Shown: positions 16,805 through 24,842, counted from the stretch's first letter. The stretch: 64,000 bases of DNA from Sphaerisporangium sp040683095 (GCF_040683095.1 NZ_JBFBCI010000010.1:62001-126000), one strand, 5' to 3'. The notes: generated by a model from the sequence alone, not told the origin. Program-made: numbers and translations.

Positions 16805-17368
16805 ATGTCAGCCATGATCCCGCTTCGCGCCCTCAGGGCGGCCGTCTTCGCGATGGTCTCGATCATGCTCGGCATCGGCGCGCACAGGTTCGCGGGGGGA
16901 TCCGTCTCGGGGCTCGCGATGCTCGCCGCCTGGGGGACGTCCTTCCTGCCCGCATGGTTCCTCGCCGGGCGTGAGCGGACGCAGGTCGTGATCATCTCAG
17001 CGTTGGCCGTGACACAGGCGGCGCTGCACGTCCTGTTCTCCCTGGCGCACACCGTCGAACCCGTCCTGTCCCCCGATCACGGCCATGCCCACTCGGGGTT
17101 GATGCCCGGCTTCGGCATGCTGCTCATGCACGGATGGGCCGTCGCGCTCACGGCCCTGTGGCTGTCCCGCGGCGAGGCGGTCCTGTGGGCGCTGCTGCGG
17201 CGGCTCGCCGTCCGGCTGCTCGTCGTGTTCGCGGCTCCGCCCGACCCCGTCCACAGCGCGGTCGTCGTCCGTCCAGTCGAGCGGCGCATCGTCGTGCGCT
17301 CGGTTCTGCTCGGCCATGAGATGGGCCGGCGCGGCCCGCCTGGCGCTGTCCGTACCGCTTCCGCCTGA
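16805..17368 (+). CDS. Hypothetical integral membrane protein
   Basis: The 187-residue protein from ATG 16805 has four or five hydrophobic segments (residues 8-30, 37-55, 62-85, 108-128 and near 135-155). A His-rich loop, SPDHGHAHSGLMPGFGMLLMHGW, lies between the third and fourth, which could bind metal, followed by a basic C-terminal tail. Similar proteins sit next to copper-handling genes in actinomycetes; I do not recognise a named family. The next gene is the PCuAC-type copper chaperone 150 nt downstream, in the same direction, which supports a metal-related role (inference). Confidence 0.65.
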   Translation: MSAMIPLRALRAAVFAMVSIMLGIGAHRFAGGSVSGLAMLAAWGTSFLPAWFLAGRERTQVVIISALAVTQAALHVLFSLAHTVEPVLSPDHGHAHSGLMPGFGMLLMHGWAVALTALWLSRGEAVLWALLRRLAVRLLVVFAAPPDPVHSAVVVRPVERRIVVRSVLLGHEMGRRGPPGAVRTASA

Positions 17369-17519
17369 GCCTGCCAGATCCGGCGAGATCCTACCGATCT
17401 TTCCTGTTCCGGCCTGCTCCGGCGCGGTACTCACGATTCCTCTCACCCCGCCTGCCCGCGGGGTGCCGTCGGCGTGCGCGCCGGCCCGACATCGTGTCAC
17501 AGCACCAGAAAGGCCTTTC

Positions 17520-18071
17520 ATGTTCTCCCGTGCCATCGTCGTCATCGCCGGTCTGGTGGTCCTCGCCGCCTGCGGAACCGACCAGACCGCCTCCCCAGAG
17601 ACGACGACGCCCGCCGTGGCCGCCTCCTCGACACCGGCCCCCTCCCCTTCGGCGACCGCGGCGCTCAGCATCACCGATCCCTGGGTGAAGACCGCCAAGA
17701 AGGGGATGAGCGCCGCGTTCGGCACCATCGTCAACAACACCGGCGCCGACATCACGGTCCTCTCCGGCGCGACGCCACTCTCCCCCAAGATCGAACTGCA
17801 CGAGGTCGTCGAGTCCAAAGGCAAGATGGTCATGCAGCCGAAGAAGGGCGGGTTCGTCATCCCCGCGCACGGCACCCACGTCCTGGAGCCCGGCGGCGAC
17901 CACATCATGCTCATGGACGTCGCAGAAGAGGTGAAGCCGGGCGCGGAGATCCCCTTCACCCTCACCCTCGCCGACGGCGGCACCTTCGCCTTCACCGCCA
18001 TCGGCAAGGACTTCGCCGGCGGGAACGAGGACTACCAGGGCGGCATGGACATGGGCGGCGGCAATGGCTGA
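17520..18071 (+). CDS. PCuAC-type periplasmic copper chaperone lipoprotein
   Basis: PCuAC proteins carry Cu(I) outside the membrane for oxidase or oxidase-like maturation. This 183-residue protein has a lipoprotein signal (LVVLAACGT, Cys near residue 19), a Ser/Pro/Thr linker, and the PCuAC domain. The domain's copper ligands fit the H-M-H-M pattern: LHEVVESKGKMVMQ, then HVLEPGGDHIMLM. The C-terminus is Met/Gly rich (GGMDMGGGNG), which may add Cu ligands. The ATG at 17520 is preceded by AAAGG. The stop overlaps the DyP start by 8 nt. In Streptomyces a similar extracellular Cu chaperone (ECuC) neighbours the DyP-type peroxidase DtpA. Confidence 0.9.
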   Translation: MFSRAIVVIAGLVVLAACGTDQTASPETTTPAVAASSTPAPSPSATAALSITDPWVKTAKKGMSAAFGTIVNNTGADITVLSGATPLSPKIELHEVVESKGKMVMQPKKGGFVIPAHGTHVLEPGGDHIMLMDVAEEVKPGAEIPFTLTLADGGTFAFTAIGKDFAGGNEDYQGGMDMGGGNG

Positions 18072-19254
18072 CCAACCGGCCCGGATCACCCCCACGGCCG
18101 CGCTGACGCGACGTCGCCTGTTCACCGGAGGTGCCGCGATGGCGGCGGGCGCGGTCGCCGCAGGCACCACGTCCAGGGCGCACGCCGCCGAGGGCACCCC
18201 TGTCACCGACGGCACCGCCACCGAGCCGTTCCACGGCCCTCGGCAGGCCGGGATCTCCACCCTGCCCCAGGCGCACGCCGTCTTCGCCGGGTTCGACCTG
18301 CGGAAGGGAGTGGACCGGGACGGGATCTCGCGGCTGTTGCGGCTGCTCACCGACGACGCCCGGCGGCTCACCCAGGGCCGACCGGCGCTGGCGGACACCG
18401 AGCCGCACCTGGCGCTGCTGCCCGCGCGGCTGACCGTCACCTTCGGCTTCGGCCCCGGCCTGTACGGGGCGGCGAAAGTGGATGGAAAGCCCGCCACCTT
18501 GCCGACGTTCGTCGTCGACCGGCTGGAACCCCGGTGGAGCGGCGGCGACCTGCTCGTCCAGATCTGCGCGGACGATCCGCTGACCGTCGCGCACACCCTG
18601 CGGATGATCGTCAAGGACGCCCGCTCGTTCGCGACGGTCCGCTGGACCCAGCGGGGTTTCCGCCAGGCGGCGCACTCCCAGAAGCCGGGCCTGACCCAGC
18701 GCAACGTGATGGGCCAGCTCGACGGGACGGGCAACCCGGTCCCCGGCACACCGGAGTTCGAGAGAATCGTGTGGGCACCGGACGGCGGCACCACCCTCGT
18801 CCTCCGGCGGATCCGTACGAACCTCGAGAAGTGGGACGAGGCCGACACCGTCGCCAAGGAGTTCACCATCGGCCGCAAGCTCGCCGACGGCGCTCCGCTG
18901 ACCGGGCGGCTCGAACACGACGAACCGGACTTCACGCGGCTCAGCCCAGCGGGATTCCCCGTCATCTCGGAGTACGCCCACATCCGCCGCGCCCGTCCCG
19001 AGGATCCGGCCGTACGCATCCTGCGCCGTGTCTACAACTACGACGAGGGCGTCACCCGGGACGGCGTGGCGGACTCCGGGCTGGTGTTCGCGTCTTTTCA
19101 GGCCGACGTCGCCCGCCAGTTCGTCCCGATCCAGCGCCGCCTGGCCGAGGCCGACCTGCTCAACGCCTGGGCGACGCCGATCGGCTCGGCCGTCTTCGTC
19201 ATCCCGCCGGGATGCGGGCCGGACGGCTGGATCGGCGAGACCGTCCTGACCTGA
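18064..19254 (+). CDS. Tat-secreted DyP-type heme peroxidase (DtpA/EfeB-like)
   Basis: The 396-residue protein carries a twin-arginine signal peptide (TRRRLFTGGAAMAAGAV, cleavage likely after HA near residue 41). The DyP signature GxxDG is present as MGQLDGTGNP, with the catalytic Asp. The proximal heme His is likely in SEYAHIRRARPED, and the conserved Arg lies in ILRRVYNYDEG. Members oxidise dyes, lignin-like substrates or, in EfeB, handle heme or Fe. Coupling to the PCuAC gene points to the actinomycete DtpA/ECuC pair acting in extracellular copper-radical oxidase maturation; no glxA-like gene is in the window. Folded export fits a heme enzyme. Confidence 0.93.
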   Translation: MADQPARITPTAALTRRRLFTGGAAMAAGAVAAGTTSRAHAAEGTPVTDGTATEPFHGPRQAGISTLPQAHAVFAGFDLRKGVDRDGISRLLRLLTDDARRLTQGRPALADTEPHLALLPARLTVTFGFGPGLYGAAKVDGKPATLPTFVVDRLEPRWSGGDLLVQICADDPLTVAHTLRMIVKDARSFATVRWTQRGFRQAAHSQKPGLTQRNVMGQLDGTGNPVPGTPEFERIVWAPDGGTTLVLRRIRTNLEKWDEADTVAKEFTIGRKLADGAPLTGRLEHDEPDFTRLSPAGFPVISEYAHIRRARPEDPAVRILRRVYNYDEGVTRDGVADSGLVFASFQADVARQFVPIQRRLAEADLLNAWATPIGSAVFVIPPGCGPDGWIGETVLT

Positions 19255-19272
19255 GCCGGCGTCGATGGTCAC

Positions 19273-19304
19273 ACCGGCGAGGTGCCCCCGGGCACCTCGC
19301 CGGT
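19273..19304 (+). terminator. Strong hairpin terminator after the DyP peroxidase gene
   Basis: A perfect 15-bp inverted repeat (19273-19287 with 19290-19304) lies 18 nt after the stop codon. Confidence 0.75.
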
Positions 19305-19555
19305 CGGGGTCCGGGCGGCCGGCGGACGTTCCTGCTCACCGGCCTCCCGACGTACTGCGCGGACCCTCACCTCATCGCGTTGGAAGTTCCAAGGGCGTTC
19401 CCGAGGCTCACCACCCGTTCGGCCGTCCGCCTGGAGAGGGTGAGGGCCTCCGGCTCGGGCATGCCGCATCGCCGGGTATGAGGCCGCCACGACCAATTGG
19501 TCGGCTAAGCCCAGAACGATGACATACGCCGCCAGGCGCACGGGGCGGGCAGGAG
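19305..19555. other. Intergenic spacer, no gene recognised
   Basis: The stretch between the two convergent terminators has no reading frame with recognisable protein features. Frames present are short and lack ribosome binding sites. Confidence 0.5.
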
Positions 19556-19588
19556 CGGAGGGTACGGCCCGTCGTGGCGTACCCTCCG
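19556..19588 (-). terminator. Hairpin terminator of the iron-type binding-protein gene
   Basis: A perfect 11-bp stem (19556-19566 with 19578-19588) and an 11-nt loop lie 30 nt beyond the minus-strand stop codon at 19618. Confidence 0.7.
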
Positions 19589-19617
19589 TCGTGCGATCCC
19601 GCGTAGGGCGGTGCGGG

Positions 19618-20658
19618 TCAGAGCAGGCCCGCCTGCTGCATCAGCTCGATCACCTTGGGCCCGTTGAGCGTGGACAGCTCGATGTCGGGCGGGCTGAGCT
19701 CGCCGAGCGGCTTGAGCTTGGGGTTGGTGGGCACCTCGGGGGAGATCGAGTACTCCAGCGCGTCGCTGTCCGCCAGCACCTGCTGGCCGTTCTTGCCGGT
19801 GAGGAACTTCACCAGGGCCTGCGCCTCGGCCGGGTGCTTGCTGGACTTGAGCACGCCCGCGCCGGAGACGCCCACGAACGCCCCGGCGTCCTTGGCCGGG
19901 AAGAAGTGCAGCTCGACGTTCTTGCTGTTGGTGCCGGCCTCGGCGCGGTCCTGGTACCAGTAGTAGTGGTAGATCACGGCCGCCTGGATCTCACCGGCGT
20001 TGACGGCCCGCATCGCCGCCCCGTTGCCCTGGTAGATCTTCGCGTTCGCCTTCAGTCCCTTGAGCCACTCGGCGGTCGCGGCCTCGCCCTTGACCGCGAG
20101 GACGGCGCTGACGATGGCCTGGAAGTCCGCGCCGCCCGCGGCGACGCCGAACCTGCCCTTCCACTTCGGATCGGCCAGATCCATGATCGACGCGGGCAGC
20201 TCGTCCTGCTTGAGCTGCTGGGAGTTGTAGGCGAACACCGTCGAGCGTGCCGCGAACCCGACCCAGTCGCCGGTCGAGGGGGCGTACTGCTTGCCGACCT
20301 GCGCCAGCGTCGCCGGGTCGACCTTGGCGAAGCCGCCCTTGCTCGCGACCAGCGTCATCGCCGGCGAGTTCTCGGTGACGAAGACGTCGGCCGGGGACGC
20401 CGAGCCCTCCTGGACGATCTGGTTGGCCATGTCGGGGTCCTCCCCGGACCGCATGTCCACCTTGATCCCGCTCTCCTTGGTGAACGCGTCCACCATGAGC
20501 TTCATCAGGTCCTCATGCTGGGCGTTGTAGAGCGTGATCGTGGCCTTCTCCGGGGAGGCGGGCGCACTCGCCGTGCTGGAGCCGTCCGTTCCTCCGCAGC
20601 CCGCCACGCCGAGCGTTGCGGCGAGTGCGACCAGCAGAGCCCGGCCAATCCTGCGCAT
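19618..20658 (-). CDS. Extracellular solute-binding lipoprotein, ferric-iron type (FbpA/FutA-like)
   Basis: The 346-residue protein has a lipoprotein signal (LGVAGCGG) and the class of periplasmic binding fold used for ferric iron. Features are ITLYNAQHEDLMKLMVDAF near the start, PADVFVTENSP, and the tyrosine-rich iron-ligand region VIYHYYWYQDRAEAG, in which adjacent tyrosines coordinate Fe3+ in FbpA and FutA. The ATG at 20658 has AGGAG seven nt upstream; the longer open frame to 20748 is not supported. An IdeR/DtxR box lies 68 nt before the start, consistent with iron repression. No permease or ATPase gene is adjacent, so it either docks to a remote importer or is the remnant of an operon. 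Confidence 0.92.
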   Translation of the reverse strand: MRRIGRALLVALAATLGVAGCGGTDGSSTASAPASPEKATITLYNAQHEDLMKLMVDAFTKESGIKVDMRSGEDPDMANQIVQEGSASPADVFVTENSPAMTLVASKGGFAKVDPATLAQVGKQYAPSTGDWVGFAARSTVFAYNSQQLKQDELPASIMDLADPKWKGRFGVAAGGADFQAIVSAVLAVKGEAATAEWLKGLKANAKIYQGNGAAMRAVNAGEIQAAVIYHYYWYQDRAEAGTNSKNVELHFFPAKDAGAFVGVSGAGVLKSSKHPAEAQALVKFLTGKNGQQVLADSDALEYSISPEVPTNPKLKPLGELSPPDIELSTLNGPKVIELMQQAGLL

Positions 20659-20725
20659 TTCTGATCTCCTGATAAAAGTAAAGAAGAGGAACCTGGCCAC
20701 GACTCCGACTACGGTGCCGTAGAAG

Positions 20726-20744
20726 TTAGCTGAGCCTAACCTAA
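20726..20744 (-). promoter_or_regulatory. IdeR/DtxR iron box
   Basis: The minus strand reads TTAGGTTAGGCTCAGCTAA, which matches the 19-bp IdeR/DtxR consensus TTAGGTTAGGCTAACCTAA at 17 of 19 positions. It is placed upstream of the iron-type binding lipoprotein, where it would block transcription when Fe2+-loaded repressor binds. Confidence 0.85.
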
Positions 20745-21039
20745 GCAAGAATGGCGCGGCAAGCGTGCCCGTGGCCGGAAGGTCTTCGGCCGCAGCTCGC
20801 GGGCTTCGCCGCCTACGCCGGATTGCCGCTGGAGCGGTCAGCGAGGGAGCGCAGACCAGCCCTCTGGTGGCCGTGCCGGCCGCGGTGGCCCTTGTGGCCG
20901 GCCATGCCGGTGGGGATCGCGCTGCTCATCCTGGTCGCCATCTGGGGGCCGTACGACCTCGCCCTCGTCCTGGCCTACACCGTCCGGGGGACGCCCTGTT
21001 GACCCCCTGGACCGGACTGAGTGCCGCGGGTGGCCTCGC
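20745..21039. other. Spacer upstream of the iron-binding gene; possible degraded membrane-protein gene
   Basis: Plus-strand frames here contain a hydrophobic piece (VGIALLILVAIWGPYDLALV, near 20910-20975) but no recognisable start, domain or continuity. It might be what remains of a transporter permease; I cannot support a gene. It also holds the far upstream region of the iron-box promoter and the 3' flank of the SulP gene. Confidence 0.3.
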
Positions 21040-22758
21040 CTACGGGCCGAGATCGGCCTTGACGGCCGTCCGATCGGTTCCCGGGGTGGAGGCGGGGAGC
21101 AATCCGTGGTGGTGCAGGAGGGTGCGGGCGTGGGTGATGGCGGTGGGAGTGTCGGGGAAGACCAGACCGTCGCGGTGAAGGTGGTCGGCGATGCCGAGAG
21201 CGGCCAGCACCTGGGTGTGCCCGGGTTTGATGCCGGAGATCAGGACGGTGATGCCACGGCGTTCCATGCGGGTGATGGCGTCGCCGAGGATCTGGGCGCC
21301 GGTGGCGTCCAAGGTGGTGATCCGTGACATCCGCAAGATGACCACGCGGACGTCGGCGACTTCGGAGAGCTCCAGCAGGAAGCGGTGGGCGGCGGCGAAG
21401 AACAGCGGCCCGTCGAACCGGTAGGCGACGATGTGCTCGCTCAGCAGCCGCTGTTCCTCCGCGCTGTGGTCACCGGCCTCGAGCGGGACCTGCTCGAGCC
21501 GGGATGTCCGGGCGACCGCGCGGAGCGCGAGCACCACGGCCAGGCCGAGACCGGTGGCCACCGCGGTGATGAGGTCGAAAACGACGGTCACGATGAAGGT
21601 CAAGGCGAGCACTACGGCGTCGCCGCGCGTCGCGCGGGCCAGCGCGCGCAACGAGCCGACCTCGATCATGCGGACGGTGGTGGCCAGCAGCACCCCGGCG
21701 AGTGCCGCGAGCGGGATCCGGCCGACCAGGGGGCCGGCGGCGAGCACGATGCCGGCGAGGACGGCGGCGTGGGTGAGCGCGGCCAGCCGGGACCGGGCCC
21801 CGGCGCGCACGTTCACCGCGGTTCGGGCGATCGCGGCGGTCGCCGGCACGCCGCCCAGGATGGGCGTGGCGAGGTTGGCGATGCCCTGCCCGAACAGTTC
21901 CCGGTCGGGGTCGTGTTTCTCGCCGACGCTCATGCCGTCGGCGACGGTGGCGCACAACAGGCTCTCCAGCGCCGCCAGCGCGGCCACCGCCAGCGCGGAC
22001 GGCAGAAGCGTTCCCACCATGCCGGGATCGAGGAAACCGAGCGAGGGGGCGGGCAGCCCGGCCGGCAGCGTCCCGATCCGGGCGACGTCGAGCGAGAACA
22101 CCTGAGCGCCCAGCGTCGCGGCGGCGACCCCGAGCAGAGAGAACGGCACACCCGGGCGCAGCCGGGCGCCGACCAGCATCAAAGCGGCCACCGACAACGC
22201 CATGACGGGCGCGACCGGCGTCGGATCGGCCGCGAAGCGCGCGAAGGCCGAGGCCGCGACCTGCCACACCTTCTCACCGCCTCCGGCCGCCACGCCGAGC
22301 GCGGCGGGGACCTGCTGCAGCGCGATGACCACGGCGATTCCGGCCGTGAACCCCTCGATCACCGAGGTCGGCAGGAGCTGGGCGAAGCGCCCCACCCGCA
22401 GCGCGGCCAAGGCCAGTAACAGCAGCCCGGCCAGCAGCCCGACCATCAGCACGCCGTCGGTGCCGTAGGTGTGCACGATCGGGACGAGTACGACGGTCAT
22501 CGCACCGGTCGGGCCGGACACCTGCAGGTTGCTGCCACCGAAGATGGCCGCGAGCGCGCCGGCGACGATGGCGGTCACCAAGCCGGCCTGCGCGCCGAGC
22601 CCGGAGGAGACCCCGAACGCCAGCGCCAGCGGCAACGCCACCACCGCGACGATCAGCCCCGCCACCAGGTCCCGGCCCGGTGAGCGGCGCGCGGCGGTCC
22701 AATCCGACCGTCCAGGCAGCAGGTCCGGCAGCCGCCGCACGACTTCCCGCGGCCTCAC
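21040..22758 (-). CDS. SulP (SLC26) anion transporter with STAS domain
   Basis: The 572-residue protein has 10-14 hydrophobic segments typical of SLC26/SulP carriers (sulfate, bicarbonate or other anions). The conserved N-terminal region is GRDLVAGLIVAVVALPLALA and the GGSNLQVSGPTGAMTVVL motif follows. From about residue 455 there is a cytosolic STAS domain (ITTLDATGAQILGDAITRME). Its GTG start overlaps the ArsR stop by 4 nt, placing it last in the DUF3073/small ORF/arsR/sulP operon. The substrate is not determinable; similar fusion-free SulP proteins often transport bicarbonate or sulfate. Confidence 0.93.
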   Translation of the reverse strand: MRPREVVRRLPDLLPGRSDWTAARRSPGRDLVAGLIVAVVALPLALAFGVSSGLGAQAGLVTAIVAGALAAIFGGSNLQVSGPTGAMTVVLVPIVHTYGTDGVLMVGLLAGLLLLALAALRVGRFAQLLPTSVIEGFTAGIAVVIALQQVPAALGVAAGGGEKVWQVAASAFARFAADPTPVAPVMALSVAALMLVGARLRPGVPFSLLGVAAATLGAQVFSLDVARIGTLPAGLPAPSLGFLDPGMVGTLLPSALAVAALAALESLLCATVADGMSVGEKHDPDRELFGQGIANLATPILGGVPATAAIARTAVNVRAGARSRLAALTHAAVLAGIVLAAGPLVGRIPLAALAGVLLATTVRMIEVGSLRALARATRGDAVVLALTFIVTVVFDLITAVATGLGLAVVLALRAVARTSRLEQVPLEAGDHSAEEQRLLSEHIVAYRFDGPLFFAAAHRFLLELSEVADVRVVILRMSRITTLDATGAQILGDAITRMERRGITVLISGIKPGHTQVLAALGIADHLHRDGLVFPDTPTAITHARTLLHHHGLLPASTPGTDRTAVKADLGP

Positions 22759-23084
22759 GTCGCCTGCTCCAGCTCGGCGAGCAGTTCATGCTGGTCGGCC
22801 AGCAACTCGGTGAGGATCCGGCGGGCCGCCCGCATCATCTCCGACACGTCCGCCCCGGCCAGCTCGTAGACGACGGTCGTCCCGTCCCGCCGAGCGGTGA
22901 CCAGGCCCGCCCGTCGCAGCACCGCCAGCTGCTGTGACAGATTCGGCGCCTCCACGTCGATCGCGGCCAGCAGCTCCCGGACCTGCTTCGGTCCCTCACA
23001 CAGCAGTTCCAGCACCCGGATGCGCAGCGGATGGCCGAGCGTTTTGAACAGCTCGGCCTTGGCCTGGTAGAGCGGGACCGGCAT
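22755..23084 (-). CDS. ArsR/SmtB-family transcriptional repressor
   Basis: The 109-residue winged-helix protein has the ArsR layout: an N-terminal helix (AELFKTLGHPLRIRVLELL), then the recognition region EAPNLSQQLAVLRRAGLV and the wing RRDGTTVVYELAG. The classical metal-binding motif ELCVCDL of ArsR/SmtB is replaced by QVRELLAAIDVEAP with no cysteines nearby, so a non-metal signal (redox, anion or stress) is likely. It resembles the group that sits beside SulP transporters. The ATG at 23084 overlaps the preceding stop (TGATG). Regulation of its own operon through the palindrome at 23533-23568 is inferred. Confidence 0.92.
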   Translation of the reverse strand: MPVPLYQAKAELFKTLGHPLRIRVLELLCEGPKQVRELLAAIDVEAPNLSQQLAVLRRAGLVTARRDGTTVVYELAGADVSEMMRAARRILTELLADQHELLAELEQAT

Positions 23085-23305
23085 CACACGGCCCCGCCCT
23101 CGACGCCCTCGACGTTCTCGCCGGCGGGCTCGGCCGCCGGTTCAGGTGCCAAGACGACACCATGGGCGGCGGCCAGCCGTTCCAGTTCCTCCACCTCCGC
23201 GGCATGCGTCCGCACGCCGAAGTCATCGCCGTCCCGTTCCGCCGCGGCCGATGCCCGGCGCGCCGCCGCCAGCCGCTGCCGGAGGCTCTCCTCGAAGGCA
23301 CTCAT
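23084..23305 (-). CDS. Small hypothetical protein in ArsR/SulP operon
   Basis: A 73-residue product whose first half is a charged amphipathic helix (MSAFEESLRQRLAAARRASA, then HAAEVEELERLAAAHG) and whose end is Glu/Ala/Pro rich. It has no cysteine, signal or membrane segment. Stop and start codons overlap those of both neighbours by a few nt (ATGA with DUF3073, TGATG with arsR), a strong sign that it is translated. I do not recognise the family. Confidence 0.72.
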   Translation of the reverse strand: MSAFEESLRQRLAAARRASAAAERDGDDFGVRTHAAEVEELERLAAAHGVVLAPEPAAEPAGENVEGVEGGAV

Positions 23306-23499
23306 GCGCCCGCCTTCCCTTTCCGGTCGGGGCCCAGGTCCGCGTCCGCTTCGCTCACGCCATCGTCCGGCTCCGCGTGTGCGGCGGGCATCGCATCGAC
23401 GCCCAGCTCCCGCCGCAGCGCTTCCAGATCACCGCCACCGCTGTACTTCAACGCACGGGCGACCTTCACCTGCTTGGCCTTGGCACGACCACGTCCCAC
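23302..23499 (-). CDS. DUF3073 family small protein
   Basis: The 65-residue protein begins VGRGRAKAKQVKVARALKYS and continues LEALRRELGVD, the diagnostic DUF3073 sequence found across actinobacteria. The basic head could contact nucleic acid (inference); the tail is acidic. The GTG at 23499 lies 9 nt after GGAGG and gives the family's usual start; an ATG at 23529 would add ten residues. DUF3073 is normally a stand-alone gene, so heading an ArsR/SulP operon is notable. Function unknown. Confidence 0.88.
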   Translation of the reverse strand: MGRGRAKAKQVKVARALKYSGGGDLEALRRELGVDAMPAAHAEPDDGVSEADADLGPDRKGKAGA

Positions 23500-23532
23500 C
23501 CGGCATCGCCTCCTCACCGACACGTCCACCGT

Positions 23533-23568
23533 GGTTGCGATTATAGAGAATTAAGAAAATCTGCAACC
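23533..23568 (-). promoter_or_regulatory. Consensus promoter inside an inverted repeat (candidate ArsR operator)
   Basis: On the minus strand a TTGCAG -35 (23566-23561), a spacer of about 15 nt, and a perfect TATAAT -10 (23545-23540) lie within a palindrome: GGTTGC (plus, 23533-23538) mirrored by GCAACC (23563-23568). The inner GATT and AATC extend the symmetry. The AT content is unusual for this genome. A start near 23533 gives a leader of about 34 nt before the DUF3073 gene. Confidence 0.65.
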
Positions 23569-23579
23569 AGCACCCCCGC

Positions 23580-23744
23580 CTACCCGTAGCTCGCGGCCGA
23601 TCGCCGCTGCGGATCCGGCAGAGCGCCACCGCGGCCGTGCCCTTCGCCGACACCCGGGACGTGGACCTCGTGACCCTGCTCTGTCGGCTTCGCCACGAGC
23701 TTCGACCCGATCAGGCCGGTCCCGCCGACTGTCACGATCTTCAT
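23580..23744 (-). pseudogene. Truncated N-terminus of NmrA/SDR-type NAD(P)-binding protein
   Basis: The minus strand reads MKIVTVGGTGLIGSKLVAKP and then TEQGHEVHV, the first 29 residues of an NAD(P)-binding SDR (NmrA-like) protein with an intact GGTGLIG dinucleotide motif. The frame then loses similarity and ends at a TAG after 54 codons, and the GC pattern continues in another frame. The remaining 80% of such a gene (about 250 residues) is absent. It therefore looks like a relic next to the operon above. Confidence 0.7.
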
Positions 23745-24094
23745 GATGAGCCTTCCCGCCCGCCGGGGCGCTTGGCCGCCCTCGGCCGCCGGCTAAGACA
23801 GGACGGCCCTCCGGCCTGTGACAGGCCCGGCGAAATCACTCCCCCGACCTGCCTGAACGGGGTACTCGCCACGGACAGCCAGACGCGACAGCCCGTCGTG
23901 GTCACCGACCAGCCAGCCGTACCCGGCCGGATCCGCAAGCGCGGTATGCCGCAGCGGCGCCCAGGGCCGCACCACCCGGCACTCCGACGCGCCGACCCAC
24001 CCCTGAAACCGCCGCAACCTCAACCGCATGCCCACCATCCCATGCGAATGGCCGCATCACTGCCGATCTCCGTGGAAATCCGGAAATAACCCCT
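23745..24094. other. Intergenic debris, no gene supported
   Basis: Short frames exist on both strands but none shows a ribosome binding site, domain or sensible composition. The stretch adjoins the SDR relic and may be further decayed sequence. Confidence 0.35.
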
Positions 24095-24100
24095 TAGGGT
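24095..24100 (+). promoter_or_regulatory. -10 box TAGGGT (probable leaderless start)
   Basis: TAGGGT ends 6 nt before the GTG at 24107; no ribosome binding site at normal spacing. Confidence 0.5.
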
Positions 24101-24106
24101 GGCTCG

Positions 24107-24655
24107 GTGAGTAGTCCAGACACCCGCGGCCTGCGCGAGCGTATTGTCCACTACCGCGCGAGCAGGACGCTGACGCGTGAGCAGGCGGCGGCCCGGGTCT
24201 CCGCTTACGTGTACGGCAACATCATCCTCTTCGCCGCCATCGTGCCGATGACGGCGAAGGACGCGGCGCATGGCCACGCGCTGCAGGTGGTGTCCGGGGT
24301 GGCGGTCTCGACGTTCCTTGCGCACGTGTTCGCCGAACTGATCGGCCACAACGCCCGCACCGACGAGGGGCTCACGCGCGCCATGATACGGCACGAGCTG
24401 CGCGACGCGGGGCCGATCGCGACGACGGCCGTCGTCCCGTGCCTGCTCATGGCCGCCGCCTGGGCGCACTGGCTGCCCGGTATGGCGGCGATCGGCACCT
24501 CCGACGTCTACCTGCTGCTGCGCCTGGCTCTCATCGGGCTCGTCGTGGAGAGACTGCGCTCTGACCGCGCCTCGATGCGCACGCTCCTTGCCGGACTGGC
24601 GCTGGCCGCGGTGGCCGCCGCGATCGCCCTGCTGAAGGTGGCCCTGGGCCACTGA
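24107..24655 (+). CDS. Hypothetical multi-pass membrane protein
   Basis: The 182-residue protein begins with a polar 30-residue stretch and then has about five hydrophobic segments (residues 33-50, 60-80, 98-120, 128-146, 160-178). A short polar loop, DEGLTRAMIRHELRDAG, lies between the second and third. I do not recognise the family. The GTG start at 24107 is chosen because of the adjacent -10 box. It is the only intact plus-strand gene between the SulP operon and uvrB, and its function cannot be read from sequence. Confidence 0.7.
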   Translation: MSSPDTRGLRERIVHYRASRTLTREQAAARVSAYVYGNIILFAAIVPMTAKDAAHGHALQVVSGVAVSTFLAHVFAELIGHNARTDEGLTRAMIRHELRDAGPIATTAVVPCLLMAAAWAHWLPGMAAIGTSDVYLLLRLALIGLVVERLRSDRASMRTLLAGLALAAVAAAIALLKVALGH

Positions 24656-24842
24656 GACCGAGCCCCCATGTGTCAGCGATCTTGATAGCCCGCGGCCATG
24701 CCTCGGGTGTGGCCGACCTGGGCGGCCGTGACGGCCTCACTCGGCCAGGGCACGGCGCAGGGCGAAGCAGAGCCCGGCGATCTGCCGTTGAGAGATCTCG
24801 GCGGACAGGAGCGCCTGCGACCCGTGGAAGGCTGCTGGGCGG

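Noticed and set aside
23637..24089. Plus-strand 150-codon frame in the spacer before 24107
   Set aside because: Proline- and arginine-rich composition, no start signal, and overlap with an SDR relic on the other strand.
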